Below, one piece after another: positions 1 through 5,735 of a stretch of DNA of 5,735 nt (position 1 is its first letter; each line of letters begins with the position of its first letter). Both the position numbers and the translations under genes were made by a program. Origin of the DNA: an uncultured Carnobacterium sp. Its GTDB lineage: Bacteria; Bacillota; Bacilli; Lactobacillales; Aerococcaceae. The notes beneath the pieces are model-generated. The model was given only the letters and a program-made list of their open reading frames with translations, was not told the origin of the DNA and searched no databases. The DNA lies in the NCBI GenBank assembly GCA_937967765.1, contig CALCML010000227.1, forward strand, positions 1-5,735, in the 5' to 3' direction.

Positions 1-40
1 TCTCACCTCTGCTTTTTTTAGATATCGCTATTATAATATA
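1..40 (-). promoter_or_regulatory. Possible start region of a divergent gene (or end of an upstream terminator)
   Basis: Two readings are possible and the window edge prevents a choice. Read on the minus strand, positions 10-3 give AGAGGTGA, a strong Shine-Dalgarno sequence, and positions 35-30 give a perfect TATAAT about 20 bases upstream of it. A divergent gene could therefore start just outside the left edge, but no good -35 box is visible. Read on the plus strand, CACCTCTGC followed by seven T (13-19) could be the 3' arm and U-tract of an intrinsic terminator whose 5' arm lies off the window. The segment 29-38 is a 10-bp AT-only palindrome that supplies a TATAAT on both strands. Confidence 0.3.
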
Positions 41-64
41 TGTGTTAAAAAAATGGTAGAATTA

Positions 65-93
65 TTGAACAATGCACCTAATAGGTGTATAAT
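65..93 (+). promoter_or_regulatory. Sigma-A promoter of the HTH gene
   Basis: A -35 box TTGAAC (65-70) and a perfect -10 box TATAAT (88-93) are separated by exactly 17 bp, the optimal sigma-A spacing. The expected transcription start is near position 100, just before the Shine-Dalgarno sequence, so the 5' leader would be only about 14 nt. The promoter is overlaid by inverted repeats (listed separately), so it is probably controlled by a DNA-binding protein. Confidence 0.8.
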
Positions 94-101
94 GTGTTCA
101 A
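65..101. promoter_or_regulatory. Nested inverted repeats over the promoter, putative operator
   Basis: The inner dyad is a perfect 6-bp inverted repeat with a 1-nt centre: CACCTA (75-80), A81, TAGGTG (82-87). It sits wholly in the spacer between -35 and -10. The outer dyad is a perfect 7-bp inverted repeat, TTGAACA (65-71) and TGTTCAA (95-101), spanning the -35 box to the predicted start of transcription. The two centres are offset by 2 bp. Because the start is predicted near 100, almost none of this is transcribed, so a DNA operator is more likely than an RNA hairpin. The obvious candidate ligand is the HTH protein encoded immediately downstream. That link is inference. Confidence 0.5.
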
Positions 102-108
102 GAGGTGA
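101..108 (+). promoter_or_regulatory. Ribosome binding site deciding the start of the HTH gene
   Basis: AGAGGTGA is a near-perfect match to the anti-Shine-Dalgarno complement. It sits 5 nt before the ATG at 114. The in-frame GTG at 105 and ATG at 108 fall inside or directly against this site, so they are unlikely to be used. Confidence 0.7.
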
Positions 109-113
109 TGAAG

Positions 114-677
114 ATGCATGAAGCATTTGTATTAATTGTAGTGAACGCTGTTAGAGAACGATATGTCTCAGAAAAGGCATTTTATACAGAAGAATTAGGG
201 ATTAGTGGCCAAAGTTGGACGAGATGGAAGAACGGAGAGCGCGGACTAAAGGCAGAAAATCTGCAAAAAATCGCACGTCTGTTTACGGATTATGAGTGGA
301 TGCTCGCGAATAAAGTCGCCCGAAATGCAGATGTGCTTCCAGAAGTCGCTTCAGACCCAGTCGCTGAATATTTACGTTTGAAGGTGGCGATTGCGAGTCG
401 CTGGATTCGTCAAGAAAATGTTCGCGTGGATTGGAAGACGGCTGCTGTCAGCAAGGGTAAATTCAAAGAAAACGTCACGATTTTACGTGTGGCAACGACT
501 TATGGCCACTGGAGTTACCAAGATATTATTGAAATTCGTGTGGTAGGAATTACCCATAAACAAATCGGTACGAAAAAACAAGCGCTCCTTGAATGGATGC
601 ATGATGAAAAAGCGCAACAAAAATATTTAGAATATAGCAAAAATGCGTTTGTTCCAGAATCTAATTTAGAGGAATAG
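114..677 (+). CDS. Helix-turn-helix (XRE/Cro-like) protein of unknown function
   Basis: I do not recognise this 187-aa protein as a named family. Residues about 20-57 read as a Cro/CI-type helix-turn-helix: a helix ending in ELGIS, a recognition-helix segment GQSWTRWKNGER, then a third helix LKAENLQKIARLF. Residues about 84-187 form a separate, charged and mostly soluble part (it includes TTYGHWSYQDIIEIRVVG) for which I can name no domain. There is no signal peptide or membrane segment. The ATG at 114 was chosen because AGAGGTGA lies at the right distance upstream. GTG 105 and ATG 108 would overlap that site. The gene has its own sigma-A promoter and an intrinsic terminator just after its stop, so it is probably monocistronic. 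An operator-like dyad covers its promoter, which fits an autoregulating transcription factor. Calling it a regulator is inference from the HTH. The coding character is solid. Confidence 0.8.
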   Translation: MHEAFVLIVVNAVRERYVSEKAFYTEELGISGQSWTRWKNGERGLKAENLQKIARLFTDYEWMLANKVARNADVLPEVASDPVAEYLRLKVAIASRWIRQENVRVDWKTAAVSKGKFKENVTILRVATTYGHWSYQDIIEIRVVGITHKQIGTKKQALLEWMHDEKAQQKYLEYSKNAFVPESNLEE

Positions 678-696
678 AAGTTTGCAAAATGAATGC

Positions 697-734
697 GATA
701 CTCTCTTTGAAAACAAGGGGGTATCCATTTTTTT
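697..734 (+). terminator. Rho-independent terminator after the HTH gene
   Basis: Positions 697-707 pair with 715-725 in an 11-bp stem that includes two G-T wobbles, closing a 7-nt loop TGAAAAC. The GC-rich part is the CTCTC/GGGGG segment. Two bases later comes a run of seven T (728-734). The hairpin begins 19 nt after the HTH stop codon and separates that gene from the operon downstream. The minus strand lacks a good T-run, so it is likely one-directional. Confidence 0.8.
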
Positions 735-747
735 ATAGGCCATTTTA

Positions 748-756
748 TGATAAAAT
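748..756 (+). promoter_or_regulatory. Extended -10 promoter for the glucosaminidase-purK-like-pcrA-ligA operon
   Basis: The motif TGATAAAAT has the extended -10 form TGn followed by TAAAAT (one mismatch to TATAAT). No good -35 box exists at 16-18 bp, where only the terminator's T-run is found, and that pattern is typical of extended -10 promoters. The start would fall near 763, shortly before the GTGGTGA ribosome binding site at 773-779. An overlapping alternative -10, TATGAT, lies at 746-751. Some read-through from the HTH gene is also possible. Confidence 0.45.
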
Positions 757-783
757 TGAAAAGATAAAGAAAGTGGTGAAACT

Positions 784-1458
784 GTGGCGAAAAGAAAGAA
801 AAGAAAAAATAAATTCGTCTTTCATCTTGTCGAGTGGTTCAAGTCATTATCGAAATTGACGGGACTTCTCATCGTAGCTGTAGCAAGCGTTCTTTTGGCC
901 GGGACCATCACATGGTTATCTGAACATAAATCCGAGCCACAGGAAATACATGTGACACAAGATGAATTTTTAAAAGTACTCATCCCAGCGGCGCAACAAG
1001 CGTATAAAGACTACGGCGTGTTGCCAAGCGTGAGTTTAGCGCAAGCGATTCTTGAATCGAACTGGGGAGAGAGTTTATTAGCAAGTAAATATTATAATTT
1101 ATACGGCGTGAAAGGTTCCTCTGCTGAGCCAAATGTCATCCTAGAAACCGCAGAATTCGTGAATAACACATGGATTACGATTAACGGACGATTCCGCGTG
1201 TATGAAAGTTGGGCAGAATCAGTTGAAGCCCATGCGCAACTGTTAGCGTACGGCGTGGACTGGAATCCAACGCTCTATCACAAGGTGCTTGGAGCTAGAA
1301 ACTACAAGCAAGCGGCACAAGCCTTGCAAGATGCAGGGTATGCGACCGACCCGACGTATGCGCAAAAGCTTATTCAAATGATTGAAGAGCATGAATTATA
1401 TAAATACGATCAATTACCAACAGAAGAAACAACCGTGTCCGTACGAAAGAGTTCGTAA
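784..1458 (+). CDS. Membrane-anchored GH73-type N-acetylglucosaminidase (peptidoglycan hydrolase)
   Basis: This 224-aa protein is predicted to cleave N-acetylglucosaminyl bonds in peptidoglycan at the outer face of the membrane. The N-terminus is very basic (KRKKRKNK, residues 3-10). One hydrophobic segment follows at about 25-45, with no convincing signal peptidase site, so it is probably an N-in anchor. Residues about 58-208 are a glucosaminidase domain of the GH73 (FlgJ/AcmA-like) type. SLAQAILESNWGES (84-97) carries the catalytic acid, predicted Glu91. YYNLYGVKG (103-111), FRVYESWAESVEAH (137-150) and YATDPTYAQKL (186-196) are further family motifs. There is no LysM, SH3 or other wall-binding repeat, so it is a minimal enzyme. 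The start is GTG, with GTGGTGA 4 nt upstream. It appears to be the first gene of a four-gene operon with DNA-repair genes. Its role in cell separation or wall turnover is inferred from the family. Confidence 0.88.
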   Translation: MAKRKKRKNKFVFHLVEWFKSLSKLTGLLIVAVASVLLAGTITWLSEHKSEPQEIHVTQDEFLKVLIPAAQQAYKDYGVLPSVSLAQAILESNWGESLLASKYYNLYGVKGSSAEPNVILETAEFVNNTWITINGRFRVYESWAESVEAHAQLLAYGVDWNPTLYHKVLGARNYKQAAQALQDAGYATDPTYAQKLIQMIEEHELYKYDQLPTEETTVSVRKSS

Positions 1459-1491
1459 CACTCAAACGGATCAGTAAAGGAGAGGATATTA

Positions 1492-2616
1492 ATGAGTCAG
1501 TTATTACCAGGAGCCATCATCGGAATTATCGGTGGAGATGAGCAGGTCGCATCCATCGCTCGCGAAGCAAGAAAAATGGGGTACGTTGTGTACTGCTACC
1601 ACCAATCGAACGAAGCGGCTATTTCGATGGCTGAATATGAAATCGTCTCTTCTTACAAAGACCGTGAAGCGTTACTAGATTTCGCAGAAAAAGTAGATAC
1701 GGTTTTATTATTAACAAACGTAGTACCGGTTGATGTGTTATATGAAATTAGCAGTAAAACTCGCTATTATCAATCTTTTGAACTGGCAGAAATTTCGCAA
1801 AATCGCACGGTTGAAAAATTATTTTTAGATACGCATGCGATTAACCTTGCGCCATATAGCTTAGTGACAACGGTCGGCGAATTACCTTCGATTGTTCAAA
1901 GTATCGGCCTTCCAGCCTACTTAGAAAGCAATCTTGTAAAGAATCGCGTGGAAGAAAAGTTAGAGCTCTACGATGAAGATTTCGAAGAGCGCGTTCTTGA
2001 AAAATTGGAAGAAGGCCCATGTATGTTAACGGCCTTCGTTCCAGCGCAACGTCATTTTACAGTGACCGTCGTGCGTGACTACGAAGACCGCGTGACAGTA
2101 CTACCGATTTCAGAAGATGTCTACATCACCGGGAAATTAAAATATAGTATCGTTTCTCGTCGACTAAATCCAGAATGGGTGCAAGAATTGAAACGCATCG
2201 CCTTCAAGATTATGGATAACTTATCTGGAACAACCATTCTTTCGATTCAAGTGAAGATGGGAAATAACGGTATTTTCTACGTGGATAGGGTTAACCAATT
2301 ACCACTCGTGCAACAACAATTCAGCAGCGCCTTCTTAGGTCATAGCATGTCTGAAATTCTTGTGCGCGTGGCAACAGGATTGCCAATCGAATACAAAGAA
2401 ATCAAAGAAGAAATGATCATCGTGCCAATTTACGAATCGATGATGGAAAAAGCAAGTTTATTAACGTTATTGAAACCACAATGGGACTTCGAGTTCTTCC
2501 AATTAACACCAAAACGCCCAACAGACGTGCTTGGTGTGATTCGACTACGCGGAGCTTCAAGTGTGGATTTACTCAGAGAAATTGAAGTAACAGACTTATT
2601 TTTCAACGTTCAATAA
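1492..2616 (+). CDS. PurK-like ATP-grasp protein with degenerate active site
   Basis: At 374 aa this protein matches the length and layout of PurK (N5-carboxyaminoimidazole ribonucleotide synthetase). It has an N-terminal LPG..IGIIGG (5-15), a QNRTVEKLFLDTHAINLAPY segment (103-122) matching PurK's Q-R-EK-FL--I--APY, an AFVP strand (181-184), a PISEDVYITGKL segment (205-216) like PurK's P--EN----GIL, a GLP motif (296-298), and a C-terminal domain. Key catalytic features are missing. The QLGRM of the first loop reads EQVAS. The ATP-binding VLK and GGYDGKGQ loop are replaced by AYLES and an acidic stretch (142-166). The metal-binding Glu of VEMF is Gln253. The NELAPRPHNSG motif reads DRVNQLPLVQQ (265-275), with Arg266 in the Glu position. 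It therefore probably does not make N5-CAIR, and the gene symbol purK should be avoided. The start is supported by AAAGGAGAGG 6 nt before ATG. It lies 33 nt after the glucosaminidase and 21 nt before pcrA. Its function is unknown. Confidence 0.85.
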   Translation: MSQLLPGAIIGIIGGDEQVASIAREARKMGYVVYCYHQSNEAAISMAEYEIVSSYKDREALLDFAEKVDTVLLLTNVVPVDVLYEISSKTRYYQSFELAEISQNRTVEKLFLDTHAINLAPYSLVTTVGELPSIVQSIGLPAYLESNLVKNRVEEKLELYDEDFEERVLEKLEEGPCMLTAFVPAQRHFTVTVVRDYEDRVTVLPISEDVYITGKLKYSIVSRRLNPEWVQELKRIAFKIMDNLSGTTILSIQVKMGNNGIFYVDRVNQLPLVQQQFSSAFLGHSMSEILVRVATGLPIEYKEIKEEMIIVPIYESMMEKASLLTLLKPQWDFEFFQLTPKRPTDVLGVIRLRGASSVDLLREIEVTDLFFNVQ

Positions 2617-2637
2617 CCTTTATGAAAGGACAGAGTT

Positions 2638-5013
2638 GTGAAAAATTCGAGTGATTTAATTAAGGGAATGAACCCTCGCCAGAAAGAAGCGGTCATGCAT
2701 ACGCAAGGGCCACTTCTAGTCATGGCCGGCGCGGGGAGTGGGAAAACGCGTGTGTTAACCCACCGCATGGCCTATATTTTGGCAGAAGAAGCGGTACAAC
2801 CGTGGAATATTTTAGCGATTACGTTTACGAATAAAGCGGCCAACGAGATGAAAGAGCGTGTGGCGGCGCTTGTCGGAGAACAGGCACAAGATATGTGGGT
2901 ATCGACCTTCCACTCGATGTGCGTGCGTATCCTTCGTCGCGACTGTGAGCGTATCGGTTTAGCCAAGTCGTTTACGATTATCGATTCAGGCGACCAGCTT
3001 TCTGCGATGAAACGAATTATGCAAAAGCTCGATATCGATACGGATCGCTACGAGCCACGTGGAGCTTTAGCAACCATCAGCAATGCGAAAAATAATTTCG
3101 AAGATGCAGAAACATTTGCGAAGAACCATTTGGACTATGTGAGCCAAATTACTGCGAAATGTTATAAAGAATATCAAGCAGAAATGCGTAAAAATATGAC
3201 GGTAGACTTCGATGACCTTATCATGTTGACCGTTAAATTATTCCAAGAACATCAAGATGTGTTGGATTATTACCAACAAAAATTCCACTATATCCACGTG
3301 GATGAGTATCAAGATACCAACCACGCGCAATACTTATTGGTGAAGCTTCTTGCAGATAAATTCAAAAACATCTGCGTTGTAGGGGATGCCGACCAAAGTA
3401 TTTACGGATGGCGTGGAGCCGATATGGAAAATATCTTGTCATTTGAACAAGATTATCCAGATGCAAAAGTGGTCCTTCTCGAACAAAATTACCGTTCAAC
3501 AAAGACCATCTTAAAAGCAGCCAACCAAGTGATTGAAAACAATGTGAATCGTAAGCCAAAAGAATTGTGGACCGACAATGAAGCCGGTGAGAAAATCACG
3601 TATTACTGCGGACAGTCGGGATATGATGAATCTCGTTATGTCATCAGCACGATTCAAAAAATGGTGAACTTTGACGGGTATGACTATAGCGATTTTGCGG
3701 TGCTTTACAGAAGTAATGCACAGTCACGTACTCTTGAAGAAGATTTACTAAAGGCGAATATGCCATTCAAGATGGTCGGAGGCCAACGCTTCTATGAGCG
3801 CATGGAAATCAAAGACCTTCTTGCTTACTTACGACTCTTAGTGAACCCAACGGATGACTTTAGTTTCAGACGAGTGGTGAATGCGCCAAAACGGGGTATC
3901 GGAGATAAGAGTATCGAAAAACTCGCTTTCTTTGCCGAAATGCATAGCTTCTCGCTTTTAGAAGCAGCTGGAAGTCCATTGAATGGAATTTCTGGGAAAG
4001 CAGGCAAAGGCTTAGCCGATTTTGCACAATTCATCGCCGACTTAACGAAGATGCAAGAGTTTGTTACATTAACAGACTTGATTGAAGAAGTGATGACAAA
4101 ATCAGGGTATATTACAGCCCTTGAACAAGCGCGTACCATGGAAGCCGATGTGCGTATCGATAACATGCGCGAGTTCCTATCGGTAGCCAAAGAGTTTGAA
4201 GAACAACGACTCGATACAGAAGCCGAAGAATCACCGCTCGTCCAATTCTTAACAGACTTGTCACTGGTGACGGATATGGAGAGCGAAGAAGAAACGAGTG
4301 CTTCTCAAATCACATTAATGACCTTGCACGCGGCAAAAGGGCTCGAGTTCCCAGTTGTGTTCCTTGTCGGAATGGAAGATGGGATTTTCCCATCAGGACG
4401 CTCGTTGCAAGAAGATGGCGAAGAAGAGGAACGTCGCTTGGCATATGTAGGGATTACCCGTGCCGAGAAGAAACTCTTTATGACCCGTGCGTACTCACGA
4501 CTTCTTTACGGGAAGACACAAAACTATCGTGAGTCACGATTCATGCAAGAAATTGATGACAGCTTGTTAGAAAAAGAAGGCGTAACGGCGAGTGATTCGT
4601 ATTACTCAAGTAGCTTCTATACGAATGATTCGAAATCTTCTTATGGAACGCGTAGCCAAACGTCGTCTTACGGATCTCATAGCGGGGGTCAGTCTACGGC
4701 TTCAGCAGGTGGCGGAGGACTATTTGACCGCTATCGCTCAAGTAGCCAATCGTCTAATGGCGGTGGTTATTTACAAAAGAAACAAACGACACCAGCGCGT
4801 ATTCAACGTGCAGACAAGCCGCAAGCATCAAGCACGTCTTCAACAGATGGCTGGACTGTGGGCATGAAAGTGTCGCATAAAAAATGGGGAACAGGAACCG
4901 TTGTCCGCATTACCGGTGAAGGAGACCGTCAAGAGTTAGACGTGGCCTTTGCCGGAATGGGGATTAAACGACTCCTTGCAAGTTTTGCCCCAATCGAAAA
5001 AATCGAAGAATAG
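2638..5013 (+). CDS. pcrA: ATP-dependent DNA helicase PcrA (UvrD/Rep superfamily 1)
   Basis: This 791-aa protein is the essential 3'-5' SF1A helicase of Gram-positive bacteria, acting in nucleotide excision repair, replication-transcription conflicts and removal of RecA filaments. All helicase motifs are intact: Q motif MNPRQKEAV (11-19), Walker A AGAGSGKT (30-37), Ia TFTNKAANEM (62-71), II DEYQD (222-226), III QSIYGWRGAD (253-262), IV EQNYRS (282-287), V LMTLHAAKGLEF (560-571) and VI RRLAYVGITRAE (599-610). Residues about 650-735 are a low-complexity Ser/Gly/Tyr/Gln linker. Residues about 738-790 (GWTVGMKVSHKKWGTG onward) are the C-terminal Tudor-like module known to bind RNA polymerase. The GTG start is chosen because AAAGGA sits 7 nt upstream and the homology begins right after it. 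It follows the PurK-like gene by 21 nt and precedes ligA by 9 nt, consistent with one operon. Length is a little above the usual 720-760 aa, and the extra falls in the linker. Confidence 0.97.
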   Translation: MKNSSDLIKGMNPRQKEAVMHTQGPLLVMAGAGSGKTRVLTHRMAYILAEEAVQPWNILAITFTNKAANEMKERVAALVGEQAQDMWVSTFHSMCVRILRRDCERIGLAKSFTIIDSGDQLSAMKRIMQKLDIDTDRYEPRGALATISNAKNNFEDAETFAKNHLDYVSQITAKCYKEYQAEMRKNMTVDFDDLIMLTVKLFQEHQDVLDYYQQKFHYIHVDEYQDTNHAQYLLVKLLADKFKNICVVGDADQSIYGWRGADMENILSFEQDYPDAKVVLLEQNYRSTKTILKAANQVIENNVNRKPKELWTDNEAGEKITYYCGQSGYDESRYVISTIQKMVNFDGYDYSDFAVLYRSNAQSRTLEEDLLKANMPFKMVGGQRFYERMEIKDLLAYLRLLVNPTDDFSFRRVVNAPKRGIGDKSIEKLAFFAEMHSFSLLEAAGSPLNGISGKAGKGLADFAQFIADLTKMQEFVTLTDLIEEVMTKSGYITALEQARTMEADVRIDNMREFLSVAKEFEEQRLDTEAEESPLVQFLTDLSLVTDMESEEETSASQITLMTLHAAKGLEFPVVFLVGMEDGIFPSGRSLQEDGEEEERRLAYVGITRAEKKLFMTRAYSRLLYGKTQNYRESRFMQEIDDSLLEKEGVTASDSYYSSSFYTNDSKSSYGTRSQTSSYGSHSGGQSTASAGGGGLFDRYRSSSQSSNGGGYLQKKQTTPARIQRADKPQASSTSSTDGWTVGMKVSHKKWGTGTVVRITGEGDRQELDVAFAGMGIKRLLASFAPIEKIEE

Positions 5014-5735
<722 letters not shown>

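Noticed and set aside
105..113. GTG 105 or ATG 108 as the start of the HTH protein
   Set aside because: These codons overlap or touch the AGAGGTGA ribosome binding site (101-108). ATG 114 has correct spacing.
707..737. TTGAAA (707-712) with TTTATA (732-737) as a sigma-A promoter for the glucosaminidase
   Set aside because: The spacing of 19 bp is poor, and the TTGAAA lies in the loop and stem of the intrinsic terminator. The extended -10 at 748-756 is a better candidate.
1459..1491. Terminator or internal promoter between the glucosaminidase and the PurK-like gene
   Set aside because: The 33-nt gap holds only a ribosome binding site. No hairpin with a T-run and no promoter boxes are visible.
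3825..4190. A 121-codon open frame on the minus strand within pcrA
   Set aside because: It lies wholly antisense to a conserved helicase coding region. Its translation is a Ser/Lys-rich product without recognisable motifs, as expected for an antisense shadow.
4592..4867. A 91-codon open frame on the + strand inside the end of pcrA
   Set aside because: It overlaps the repetitive Ser/Gly linker and C-terminal module of PcrA in another frame. No ribosome binding site is evident, the product resembles no family, and the low-complexity base composition explains the absence of stops.

Overview
The window looks like chromosomal DNA of a low-to-moderate GC Firmicute, most likely one of the Lactobacillales (Enterococcaceae/Carnobacteriaceae-like). 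The grounds are strong AGGAGG-type ribosome binding sites, canonical sigma-A promoters, GTG starts, a Gram-positive PcrA followed by LigA, and a membrane-anchored GH73 glucosaminidase. The genus cannot be fixed from the sequence alone. There is no sign of a mobile element, CRISPR array, tRNA or rRNA. All confident genes are on the + strand.

Layout: (1) Positions 1-113 are an AT-rich regulatory region. It holds a near-consensus sigma-A promoter (TTGAAC, 17 bp, TATAAT) overlaid by nested inverted repeats, plus weak signs of a divergent gene or an upstream terminator at the left edge. (2) Positions 114-677 encode a 187-aa helix-turn-helix protein of unknown function with an unassigned C-terminal half. 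(3) A clear intrinsic terminator at 697-734 closes this gene as its own transcription unit. (4) An extended -10 promoter directly after the terminator's T-run appears to start a second unit of four tightly spaced genes: a membrane-anchored GH73-type glucosaminidase (784-1458), a PurK-like ATP-grasp protein with eroded active-site motifs (1492-2616), the DNA helicase PcrA (2638-5013), and the NAD-dependent DNA ligase LigA (from 5023, cut by the right edge). I see no terminator between these four genes.

How they fit together: PcrA and LigA are housekeeping replication/repair enzymes and are neighbours in many Firmicutes (pcrB-pcrA-ligA in Bacillus subtilis). The glucosaminidase is a cell-wall enzyme that seems to share the operon without an obvious mechanistic link. 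The PurK-like protein keeps the overall PurK framework but has lost the ATP-binding glycine-rich loop and both metal-binding acidic positions, so it is probably not a working N5-CAIR synthetase. The points most worth a second look are this degenerate PurK paralogue in the pcrA-ligA operon and the operator-like dyad over the promoter of the small HTH gene, which suggests autoregulation. I do not see a clearly new defence or mobile system here.
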